In this document: one piece after another, positions 19,736 through 27,467 of the stretch
How positions within the stretch are numbered: position 1 is the first letter of the stretch
Layout of the letters: each line of letters starts with the position of its first letter
Assembly: GCA_963713815.1 (NCBI GenBank)
Contig: CAVQNH010000051.1
Span: 1-64,000, forward strand
Reading direction: 5' to 3'
DNA: 64,000 bases
Source of the DNA: RYN-230 sp963713815
GTDB lineage: Bacteria > Actinomycetota > Actinomycetes > Streptosporangiales > Streptosporangiaceae
Program-made: the position numbers and the translations under genes
The notes under the pieces: model-generated
What the model was told of the DNA's origin: nothing
Databases searched by the model: none
What the model saw: only the letters and a program-made list of their open reading frames with translations

Positions 19736-20854
19736 TCAGTCCCGGGTCCCGACCGTGGTTCCGGAGCCGGGCGCCCCGGTGCCTGCGGTCCCGCCGCCTG
19801 CGATGGGGCCGCCCCCGGCGGGACGGCCCGGCCCACCGGCGGCCGGGCGAGCGCTCACACGGCCGCCCGGCCCGCGGCCGGCCAGGCTGGCCGGGGCGCG
19901 GCCCGCAGCGGGCCCGCTGTCGCCGGGCGCCTGCCCGCCTGGCGCCCGTGGCCCGGACGGGCCAGGCTCAGCAGCGAGCGGGGCAGTGAGGAACCTGGCC
20001 AGCGCGGGGCCCGGGGCCGCCAGGTCCGGGTCGGCGTCCAGGATGCCGGCCTGCAGGTCGCGCAGTTCCCGGCCGGGTTCCACGCCGAGCTCGTCCACCA
20101 GCATCCGCCGGGTGCGCTGGTAGGCGGCCAGCGCCTCAGCCTGGCGCCCGCAGCGGTACAGGGCCAGCATCAGCTGGGCGTGGAACCGCTCACGCCACGG
20201 GTGATCCTGCGCCAGCTGGGTGAGCTCCCCGACCAGTTCCGCGTGCAGCCCGCGGGCCAGGCCGGCGTCCATCCGCCATTCCTGGGCCTGCATGCGCAGC
20301 GCGTCCAGCCGCGGTACCTCGGCGGTGATGAGCACGTTGGAGGGCACATCCACGAGCGGGCTCCCCCGCCACAGGCCGATCGCCTCGCCCAGGAGTTCCC
20401 AGGCCCCCGGTTCGCCGGCGGCGGGCGCGTCGCGGCGGACGGCCTCGCCGCCCCGGCCGCACAAGGCGGTGAAGCGCAGCACGTCAACCTCATCGGGCTC
20501 CGCCTCGAGGGCGTAGCCCGGGTCACGGGTGACGATGCGGCGCCCGGCGTAGGGTCCCAGGATCTGCCGCAGGCGCTTGACGTAGTTACGGATGGCGACC
20601 CGGGCACCGGCGGGCGGCGTGCCGTCCCAGACGATCTCGGCCAGCTCGTCGTAGGAGGCGACCTGGCCTGCGCGCAGCGCCAGGGCGGCCAGGATCACCC
20701 GCTGCTTCGGCGCGGGCACGGGCACCGGCTCACCGCCGGTCCGGACCAGTAATGGCCCGAGTACGCCCACCCAGAACACTGTGCCCTGACCCCGATCCCT
20801 GATCGCGCCGCCCACCCCGGCCCCGCTCGCTGCCTCAGAACTGCCCGATGACAC
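19736..20854 (-). CDS. AfsR-like regulator, N-terminal part: SARP DNA-binding and BTAD domains
   Basis: 372 residues. An OmpR-like winged helix lies at about 28-105 (VGVLGPLLVRTGGEPVPV, APKQRVILAALALRAGQVAS, ARVAIRNYVKRLRQILG), followed by a bacterial transcriptional activation domain at 110-275 ending RTRRMLVDELGVEPGRELRDLQ. This is the SARP layout of AfsR/DnrI/RedD regulators, which activate antibiotic and developmental genes. After it comes a 100-residue Pro/Gly/Ala linker in which a TGA ends the frame. The open reading resumes without a frame change 39 codons later as the NB-ARC half. It lies 17 bases downstream of glnA2, so probably co-transcribed with it. Confidence 0.85.
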   Translation of the reverse strand: MSSGSSEAASGAGVGGAIRDRGQGTVFWVGVLGPLLVRTGGEPVPVPAPKQRVILAALALRAGQVASYDELAEIVWDGTPPAGARVAIRNYVKRLRQILGPYAGRRIVTRDPGYALEAEPDEVDVLRFTALCGRGGEAVRRDAPAAGEPGAWELLGEAIGLWRGSPLVDVPSNVLITAEVPRLDALRMQAQEWRMDAGLARGLHAELVGELTQLAQDHPWRERFHAQLMLALYRCGRQAEALAAYQRTRRMLVDELGVEPGRELRDLQAGILDADPDLAAPGPALARFLTAPLAAEPGPSGPRAPGGQAPGDSGPAAGRAPASLAGRGPGGRVSARPAAGGPGRPAGGGPIAGGGTAGTGAPGSGTTVGTRD

Positions 20855-20871
20855 GGCCCCGGCTCACACAG

Positions 20872-22233
20872 TCATAGCACGGGCAAGTAACGGTCCAGCT
20901 CAAACTGGGTGACCTGGTGCCGGTACTCGCGCCATTCGGCGCGCTTGTTGCGCAGGAAGAAGTCAAAGACGTGCTCGCCGAGCGCCTGGGCCACCAGTTC
21001 GCTGTCCTGCATCACAGTGATCGCCTCATCCAGGCTCTGCGGCAACGGCGAGATGCCCAGTGCCCGTCGCTCGGCCGAGGTGAGCGCCCATACGTCGTCC
21101 TCCGCGCCGGGCGGCAGCTCGTAACCGGCCTCGATACCCTTCAGGCCGGCTTCGAGAATTACCGCGAACGCAAGGTAGGGATTGCATGCCGAGTCTACCG
21201 AGCGGAACTCAACTCGGGTGGCATTTCCCTTGTGCGGCTTGTACATGGGAATCCGCACCAGGGCCGAGCGGTTGTTGTGGCCCCAGCAGATGTAAGCGGG
21301 GGCCTCCCCGCCGGCGCCGGCCGCGCTTTCCTCCGCGCCCCACAGGCGCTTGTAGGAGTTGACCCACTGGTTGCACACCGCGGTGATCTCGGCGGCGTGC
21401 CGGAGCACCCCGGCGATGAACGCCCGGCCGAGCTTGGACAGCTGGAACTCCGCGCCCGGCTCGTAGAAGACGTTCCGGTCGCCCTCGAACAGCGACATGT
21501 GGGTGTGCATGCCGGAGCCGGGGTACTCGGTGAACGGCTTGGGCATGAAGGACGCGTACACGCCCTGCTGGAGCGCGACCTCCTTCATGACCAGCCGGAA
21601 CGACATGATGTTGTCCGCCGTGGTCAGGGCGTCCGCGTAGCGCAGGTCGATCTCCTGCTGGCCCGGCGCTCCCTCGTGGTGGCTGAACTCCACCGAGATG
21701 CCCATGCTCTCCAGCATCTGGATCGACTCGTGCCGGAAGTCGTGCGCGACGCTGTGCGGGGTGTGGTCGAAGTACCCGCCGGTGTCGATCGGCTCCGGCT
21801 TGGCGCCCAGCGCGGGCCGCTCCTTCAGCAGGAAGAACTCCACCTCGGGATGGGTGTAGAAGGTGAAGCCGAGATCGGCGGCGTGCCCGAGCGCCCGCTT
21901 CAGCACGTAGCGGGGATCCGCGTAGGAGGGCGAGCCGTCCGGCATCCGGATGTCGCAGAACATCCGGCCTACCCCGGAGGCTTCACCGCGCCAGGGCAGC
22001 AGCTGGAACGTGGACGCGTCCGGCTTGGCGATCATGTCCGCCTCGTAGACGCGGGCGAACCCCTCGATCGCCGAGCCGTCGAACCCGATGCCCTCGGCGA
22101 ACGCTCCCTCGAGCTCGGCGGGGGCCACCGCGACCGACTTCAGGTAGCCGAGAACGTCGGTGAACCACAGCCGGACAAAACGGATATCCCGTTCCTCCAG
22201 GGTGCGGAGGACGAATTCTTCCTGCCTGTCCAT
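20872..22233 (-). CDS. glnA2: Glutamine synthetase, GlnA2 type
   Basis: ATP-dependent ligase of the type I glutamine synthetase fold, 453 residues from ATG 22233. The beta-grasp N-terminal part begins EEFVLRTLEERDIRFVRLWF. Signature regions are FDGSAIEGFARVYE, EVEFFLLKE (metal Glu), KPFTEYPGSGMHTHMSL (ATP-binding/metal region) and NRSALVRIP. At the position where adenylylated GlnA1 has D-L-Y-E-L-P, this protein reads DDVWALT, so the GlnE target Tyr appears to be absent. This fits GlnA2 (gamma-glutamyl or polyamine-related in some actinobacteria) rather than the main GlnA1. A GlnR-like box lies 106 bases upstream. Confidence 0.88.
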   Translation of the reverse strand: MDRQEEFVLRTLEERDIRFVRLWFTDVLGYLKSVAVAPAELEGAFAEGIGFDGSAIEGFARVYEADMIAKPDASTFQLLPWRGEASGVGRMFCDIRMPDGSPSYADPRYVLKRALGHAADLGFTFYTHPEVEFFLLKERPALGAKPEPIDTGGYFDHTPHSVAHDFRHESIQMLESMGISVEFSHHEGAPGQQEIDLRYADALTTADNIMSFRLVMKEVALQQGVYASFMPKPFTEYPGSGMHTHMSLFEGDRNVFYEPGAEFQLSKLGRAFIAGVLRHAAEITAVCNQWVNSYKRLWGAEESAAGAGGEAPAYICWGHNNRSALVRIPMYKPHKGNATRVEFRSVDSACNPYLAFAVILEAGLKGIEAGYELPPGAEDDVWALTSAERRALGISPLPQSLDEAITVMQDSELVAQALGEHVFDFFLRNKRAEWREYRHQVTQFELDRYLPVL

Positions 22234-22338
22234 GACGGCCTGTCCTTGCTGGTCAGCGGCGTTTACCTGCGTGGATGGCGGGCAGCACAGCACATCGGCT
22301 GACCGAGCCTGCCCTGGCCGACAGTCTCTCGCGGCCGT

Positions 22339-22354
22339 GTTACCGGGGCGTTAC
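22339..22354. promoter_or_regulatory. GlnR-box-like site upstream of glnA2
   Basis: Within the 336-base region between glnA2 and nadE (no gene seen) the sequence GTTAC-N6-GTTAC occurs, reading GTAAC-N6-GTAAC towards glnA2. It matches the a-site/b-site layout of actinobacterial GlnR boxes (gTnAC-n6-GaAAC and GTnAC-type variants). It lies 106 bases before the glnA2 start. A degenerate run of CTGGACCTG-like repeats follows at about 22371-22420. Confidence 0.5.
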
Positions 22355-22569
22355 AAACCTGCGGCGAGTCTACCTGCTGGACCTGGACCTGCCGGACCTG
22401 GACCAGCCTGACCTGCCAGGCCGAACCTACCGCGCGCCAGCCGGGCTGGAGCACCATCTGGCCCACGTCGCCCGCGGCCGGGTGCGCCACTTCCGGCCCC
22501 GGCCTGGCGCGCGCCGGGCAGGCTGGCCGCACCCGGAAGACAGGCTGGCCGCCGGATTAGAGTGAGAGG

Positions 22570-24399
22570 GTGACCAGGCTGCGGATCGCCCTTGCCCAGG
22601 TGAACTCGACCGTCGGCGACCTGGCGGGGAACGCCGCCACGGTGGTGGACTGGACCCGCCGCGCCGCGGACGCCGGCGCCGACCTCGTCGTGTTCCCGGA
22701 GATGATGCTGACCGGCTACCCGGTCGAGGACCTGGCGCTGCGGGACTCGTTCGTGCAGGCCTCGATGGCCACGCTGGAGGCGACGGCGCAGCAGCTGGAC
22801 GGGGACGGGCTCGGCGGCATCGCCGTCGTCACCGGCTACCTGGGCCAGCGGCCCGGCGGGACGCCGCGGGCCGGTGAGCCGGTCAGCTCGGCCCAGAACG
22901 CGGCCGCGCTGCTGTACGGCGGGACGGTGGCGGTGACCACGGCCAAGCATCACCTGCCCAACTACGGGGTGTTCGACGAGTACCGCTACTTCGTGCCTGG
23001 CAACCGGCTGCCGGTGGTCCGGGTCCCGGTTCAGGACGGCGCGGTGGATGTGGCCATCGCCATCTGCGAGGACCTGTGGCAGGACGGCGGCCCGGTCGCG
23101 GTGACCCGGCAGGCGGGCGCCGGGCTGCTGGTCGTGCCGAACGCCTCCCCCTACGAGCGCGGCAAGGACCAGGCCCGGCTGGAACTGGTGGTCCGGCGGG
23201 CCCGCGAGGCGGGCGCGGCCCTGGCCTACGTGAACATGGTGTGCGGCCAGGACGAGCTGGTCTTCGACGGGGATTCGATCGTCGTGGACGCCGAGGGCGG
23301 GCTGATCAGCCGGGGACCCCAGTTCGAGGAGGCGCTGCTGGTCGCCGACCTCGACCTGCCCGCGGCCCGCGCGGTCGCGGACAGTGTCCCGCCGGCCGAC
23401 ACCCCCGCCGAGGCCAGCGACGGCACCGTGATGAGCATTCACCGGGTGGCCCTGCCCCCGCGGCCCGCGGGGTCCGCCGGGCCGCCCACGTCCCTGCCCC
23501 CGCTTCCGGAGCCCGCCATCAGCCCGCGGCTGGCCCCGCACGCCGAGGTCTACTCCGCCCTGGTCACCGGCGTGCGTGACTACGTGCGCAAGAACGGCTT
23601 CCGGTCGGTCATCCTCGGCCTGTCCGGCGGCATCGATTCCGCGCTGGTCGCCACGATCGCGGCCGATGCGCTGGGGGCGGACCAGGTGCACGTGGTGCTG
23701 ATGCCCAGCGGGTACTCCTCGGAGCACTCGGTGAGCGACGCGGAGGACCTGGCCAAGCGCCAGGGCCTGCACGCCCGGACCGTCCCGATCGCCCCGATGG
23801 TCGACGCCTTCCAGGCCGAGCTGCACCTCGAAGGGCTGGCCGCGGAGAACCTCCAGTCCCGGATCCGCGGCGTGATCCTGATGGGGCTGAGCAACGCCGA
23901 GGGCCACCTGGTCCTGACCACCGGCAACAAGAGCGAGATCGCGACCGGGTACTCCACCCTGTACGGCGACTCGGCCGGCGGCTTCGGCCCGATCAAGGAC
24001 GTGCTCAAGACGCTGGTCTGGGAGCTGGCCCGGTGGCGGAACGGGCAGGCGGTCGAGCGCGGCGAGACCCCGCCGATCCCGGAGAACTCCATCACCAAGC
24101 CGCCGAGCGCGGAGCTGGCCCCGGGGCAGCTGGACACCGATTCGCTGCCGGACTACTCGGTGCTCGACGCGCTGCTGGACGACTACGTGGAAAAGGACAT
24201 GGGCGCGGCCGAGCTGGTCGGGGCCGGGCACGACCCGGAACTGGTGGACCGGGTCATCCAGCTGGTGGACCGGGCCGAGTACAAGCGGCGCCAGTACCCG
24301 CCGGGCCCGAAGATCACGCCCCGCAACTTCGGCCGCGACCGGCGCCTGCCGATCACCAACCGCTGGCGTGAGCCCCGGCTGGACCGCCGGCCCGGCTGA
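22570..24399 (+). CDS. nadE: Glutamine-dependent NAD+ synthase
   Basis: Two-domain enzyme making NAD+ from nicotinic acid adenine dinucleotide, with glutamine as ammonia source; 609 residues, GTG start. The N-terminal carbon-nitrogen hydrolase domain shows the catalytic Glu (VVFPEMMLTGYPVEDLALRD), Lys (TTAKHHLPNYGVFDEYRYF) and Cys (AICEDLWQDGGP). From about residue 330 the ATP-pyrophosphatase domain carries LGLSGGIDSALVATIAADAL (SGGxDS P-loop) and LTTGNKSEIATGYSTLYGD. Full length for the glutamine-dependent type. Divergent from glnA2. Confidence 0.93.
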   Translation: MTRLRIALAQVNSTVGDLAGNAATVVDWTRRAADAGADLVVFPEMMLTGYPVEDLALRDSFVQASMATLEATAQQLDGDGLGGIAVVTGYLGQRPGGTPRAGEPVSSAQNAAALLYGGTVAVTTAKHHLPNYGVFDEYRYFVPGNRLPVVRVPVQDGAVDVAIAICEDLWQDGGPVAVTRQAGAGLLVVPNASPYERGKDQARLELVVRRAREAGAALAYVNMVCGQDELVFDGDSIVVDAEGGLISRGPQFEEALLVADLDLPAARAVADSVPPADTPAEASDGTVMSIHRVALPPRPAGSAGPPTSLPPLPEPAISPRLAPHAEVYSALVTGVRDYVRKNGFRSVILGLSGGIDSALVATIAADALGADQVHVVLMPSGYSSEHSVSDAEDLAKRQGLHARTVPIAPMVDAFQAELHLEGLAAENLQSRIRGVILMGLSNAEGHLVLTTGNKSEIATGYSTLYGDSAGGFGPIKDVLKTLVWELARWRNGQAVERGETPPIPENSITKPPSAELAPGQLDTDSLPDYSVLDALLDDYVEKDMGAAELVGAGHDPELVDRVIQLVDRAEYKRRQYPPGPKITPRNFGRDRRLPITNRWREPRLDRRPG

Positions 24400-24490
24400 T
24401 CTCGGCCGGCCCGCTGTCCCGGCCGCCCGGCTGATCCCCGGCCGGCCGGCCCGGCCCGGCTGGTCCCCCGGCCGGGCCTGCGGCCCGCGC

Positions 24491-25555
24491 TCAGCTCAGC
24501 ATGAGCACCGCGTAGCCGGCCAGCCAGTGCTCCAGCCGGTAGTCCCCGCCGAGCACGTACGGCAGCACCGCCTTGGCGTGCTGCCGGGCGGCCGCCACCG
24601 CGGGCTCGGCCCGGGGGTCACCGGGCGGGAGGGCGGCCGCGATCTGCCGCCAGCACCACGCCCGGGTCGCGTTCAGGCCGTGCAGGCGGCTGCCCAGCGC
24701 CTCGCCCTCACCGTCACCCTCACCGGGATCGCCGGCCACCGCCGGGGTGAACAAGGTGGACGGGCGGCCCCATTCGAGGCCGGGCAGGAACATGGCCACC
24801 CAGTCGGCGAACTCATGCGGCGGGAGCACGCGGGCCATCAGCTCCGCCTCGGTCAGGGCCGGTGAGACACAGTCGTCCCCCGACGGCTCCCAGTCGGCCG
24901 GGTACATGCTGTCCGCGCTGAACCAGGCGAGCGCCCGGGACGCGATCGCGTCGCGGAGCGCCGGGTCACCGGCCTGCGCCCTGGCTTCCGCGAACGGCCA
25001 GGCCAGGGAGAGCCCGAAGGCGCTCCCCTGCTCCGTGCCGTACCGGACCGGGTACGACTGCCCCGGCAGCCAGCCGAGGAACCCGAAGGTCAGGGCCTCG
25101 GCCAGCGGGGCCATGGCCTCCGCCCACTTGCGGGCGTCCGGGGTGTCCCAGCTCTGCGTCTCGTGCACGAGGGCGAGGGCCCAGCCCCAGCCCTGCGGCC
25201 GCTCGGCCCGCGCGTCGGCACTGCGCACGAACTCGGCCTCGGCCGCCAGCGCCACCGGGGTGAACTGGGCGCCGAGTGCGGACCGGATCCCGCTCCCGGG
25301 TACCTCGCCGGGCAGGGTGCGCAGCAGCCGCAGCAGGGTCCAGTGCATCTGGACCGAGGAGTGCCAGTCGACGCTGCCGTAGAACACCGGCGTGCGCGCC
25401 CGGGGCCGGTAAGGAAAGTCACCCGGCGCCGTCATCGTGTGCTGCATCGCCGCCGGGAACTCGTGCCTGATGTTGGCCAGCGCCACCGCCGCGTAACCGG
25501 CTGCCTCGGTGCGCAGCAGCTCAGCGGACTCCTGCCTTAGGTCCACGCTGTGCAA
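24491..25555 (-). CDS. DUF2891 family protein
   Basis: 354 residues, soluble. It shows the features of DUF2891 proteins: an N-terminal helix pair with YAAVALANIRHEFPA, then HPAFYGSxDWHSSVHxHW-like FYGSVDWHSSVQMHWTLLRL near residue 60, and PLAEALTFGFLGWLPGQSYP and GLSLAWPFAEARA further on. The family has an alpha/alpha-toroid appearance but no established activity. The gene is convergent with nadE, with a GC-rich stem-prone stretch between them. Confidence 0.8.
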   Translation of the reverse strand: MHSVDLRQESAELLRTEAAGYAAVALANIRHEFPAAMQHTMTAPGDFPYRPRARTPVFYGSVDWHSSVQMHWTLLRLLRTLPGEVPGSGIRSALGAQFTPVALAAEAEFVRSADARAERPQGWGWALALVHETQSWDTPDARKWAEAMAPLAEALTFGFLGWLPGQSYPVRYGTEQGSAFGLSLAWPFAEARAQAGDPALRDAIASRALAWFSADSMYPADWEPSGDDCVSPALTEAELMARVLPPHEFADWVAMFLPGLEWGRPSTLFTPAVAGDPGEGDGEGEALGSRLHGLNATRAWCWRQIAAALPPGDPRAEPAVAAARQHAKAVLPYVLGGDYRLEHWLAGYAVLMLS

Positions 25556-25618
25556 ACCTCCTGCCGAGAAGCCTGGCGTGCCAGGAGATGGATTCCCCGG
25601 AACCAGGCTCTCCTACCG

Positions 25619-26449
25619 CTACAGTTCCGCGTATCCCGACACGCAGGTCAGGGCGCCGCCGCCGACCCAGATCTGCCCGTCGGCCTCGCGGAAGATGTGC
25701 ACCCGCCCGGACCTGCCCAGAGCCGTGCCCTGGCTCGCCACATACGGCGCGCTGACCCGCCCCGTGTCCAGCAGCCACTGCGCGAGCGAGGCGTTCAGGC
25801 TGCCGGTCACCGGATCCTCGATCGTCGCGTCGCCGCTGGGGAAGAAGGCCCGGACCTCGACGGCCTCCGGTGAGCCGGCCGGGTAGCAGGCCGCCACCCC
25901 GATGTCCATGTCCACGGTCGCGGGGCGCAGGGCGAGCACGGCCTCCACGCTGGGCAGCAGGACGGCGACCCAGCCCGGCCCGTTGTCGGCCCAGGCGAGG
26001 TCGGTGATGTCGTCCCGGCTGATGCCGAGCAGGGCGGCGATGTGCGCGGCGAGCGGCTCCTCCACCGGCCCGGACCGGATCAGCGGCGGTGCGGCGAAGG
26101 CCAGCCCCGCCGGAACCTGGCGGATCTCGACCAGGCCCGCCCCGCATTCCTGCACGAACACCTCGGGGAGGGCGGGCTTGCCGCCGGCCTCCAGCCACGC
26201 GTGGCAGGTGCCCAGGGTGGGGTGGCCCGCGAAGGGCAGCTCCCGGCTGGGGGTGAAGATCCGGACCTGGTAGTCGGCCTGCTCACTGGACGGCGGGAGC
26301 ACGAACGTGGTCTCCGACAGGTTGGTCCAGTTGGCGAAGCGCTGCATGTCGCCGGTGCTCAGCCCGTCGGAGTCGAGCACGACGGCGACGGGGTTGCCCC
26401 CGAAGGGCGTGGCGGTGAACACATCGACCGTGCGGAAACGGCGCTGCAT
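25619..26449 (-). CDS. PhzF family isomerase/epimerase-like protein
   Basis: 276 residues with the diaminopimelate-epimerase fold of the PhzF family. The start MQRRFRTVDVFTATPFGGNP carries the family N-terminus G-N-P-V-A-V. NLSETTFVLPP includes the catalytic Glu region, RIFTPSRELPFAGHPTLGT is the conserved F-A-G-H-P motif, and GDATIEDPVTGSLNASLAQW is the second E-D-P-x-T-G-S motif. Substrate unknown; most stand-alone homologues are not phenazine enzymes. I chose ATG 26449 over upstream in-frame starts because the family begins here. Confidence 0.88.
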   Translation of the reverse strand: MQRRFRTVDVFTATPFGGNPVAVVLDSDGLSTGDMQRFANWTNLSETTFVLPPSSEQADYQVRIFTPSRELPFAGHPTLGTCHAWLEAGGKPALPEVFVQECGAGLVEIRQVPAGLAFAAPPLIRSGPVEEPLAAHIAALLGISRDDITDLAWADNGPGWVAVLLPSVEAVLALRPATVDMDIGVAACYPAGSPEAVEVRAFFPSGDATIEDPVTGSLNASLAQWLLDTGRVSAPYVASQGTALGRSGRVHIFREADGQIWVGGGALTCVSGYAEL

Positions 26450-26557
26450 ACTTCCGAGTCTCCCACTGCCCGCAACCCCCTTCCGGCCACCCCGCCCGCC
26501 CGGGCGCCACCCCTCCGGAGCCAGGGCACCATCCCAAGCCACTCAGCCCTCCTGCAG

Positions 26558-26616
26558 CGTTCGTGATCATGGGATCACTGTTGTCCTGAGCAACAGCGAT
26601 CCCATGATCACGAACG
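26558..26616. repeat. 26-bp-arm palindromic hairpin element
   Basis: The arms 26558-26583 and 26591-26616 are complementary at 25 of 26 positions around a 7-base loop. The arm contains its own shorter palindrome, GTGATC-ATGG-GATCAC. It sits in the 345-base gap between the starts of PhzF transcription and the end of the TetR gene; the rest of this gap holds no gene. It lacks a U tract. It may be a TetR-operon terminator or a copy of a dispersed palindromic repeat. Confidence 0.7.
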
Positions 26617-26794
26617 CCGGCCTGGGGTTAGCGAGGCTGGCGGGGGCATTGGGGCTGACGGGGCAGGAGGCCCGCCTCAGCTAGGGCCGGTGTGCACAGG
26701 CGCGGGCCGGCGGGGTCCGGCCGGAGCGGCGGAGCACCGGGTAGGGGCTCCCGCGCCCGATGGTGCCGGAGCGCCGCGGTAGGGCGTCCCGCGG

Positions 26795-27463
26795 TCAGCG
26801 GGGGGTGAGGCCGGTGAGGAGCTCGTCCACCACGCGCTGCGCGAAGCCGTCCGAGATCCCCTCGGGCTGGTGCTTGCCCCGGCTGATCATCGCGCCGGTC
26901 AGCATGAACAGCGCCACCTCGATGTCGATGTCCGGCCGCAGCTCGCCGGTCCCGACCCCGCGGCGCAGCACCGACCGGATGACGTCCCGGCGCGGCTCGA
27001 CCACGGTTTCGGTGTACCTGGCCATGAGCCGGGGGAACTTCGCGCCCTCGCCGAGCAGCAGGGCGAACTCCCGGGCCCGGCGCGGGTCGTCGTACATGGC
27101 CGCCATGGCCTGCATCAGCGCGACCAGGTCGTCGCGGACAGACTCGCCGCGCGGCTCCGGCATCGGGCTCTTCAGCGCGGCCAGCGCGTCCAGCAGCAGG
27201 TCCTCCTTGCCGGGCCAGCGCCGGTAGATGGTGGCCTTGCCCACGCCGGCCAGGGCCGCCACCTTCTCGATGCACAGCCCCTCGACGCCGTGCTCCGCGA
27301 ATACGCAGAGCGCGGCGTCGATGATGGCCCGGTCGGCCTCCTCGCTGCGCGGGCGGCCCGGGCGGCGCGGCCGGGCCGCGGGGGCCGGGCGGTCAGGCCC
27401 GGTTCCCGCGGCCTGCTCAGCAGGGTTCTGCTCAACAACGGTGTTGGCATTCGCTGCAGACAT
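26795..27463 (-). CDS. TetR family transcriptional regulator
   Basis: 222 residues from ATG 27463. The N-terminal HTH (AIIDAALCVFAEHGVEGLCI, then KVAALAGVGKATIYRRWPGK, the classic T-I-Y-R-R/H-W recognition helix) covers about residues 40-86, followed by a helical ligand domain. The first 38 residues are a Pro/Ala/Arg-rich tail. It starts 4 bases after the TAA of the MFS exporter, in the same transcript, and probably represses it via the palindrome at 29346-29368. An open frame joining the exporter and this gene is an artefact of a frameshift in the exporter. Confidence 0.88.
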   Translation of the reverse strand: MSAANANTVVEQNPAEQAAGTGPDRPAPAARPRRPGRPRSEEADRAIIDAALCVFAEHGVEGLCIEKVAALAGVGKATIYRRWPGKEDLLLDALAALKSPMPEPRGESVRDDLVALMQAMAAMYDDPRRAREFALLLGEGAKFPRLMARYTETVVEPRRDVIRSVLRRGVGTGELRPDIDIEVALFMLTGAMISRGKHQPEGISDGFAQRVVDELLTGLTPR

Positions 27464-27467
27464 GGCC

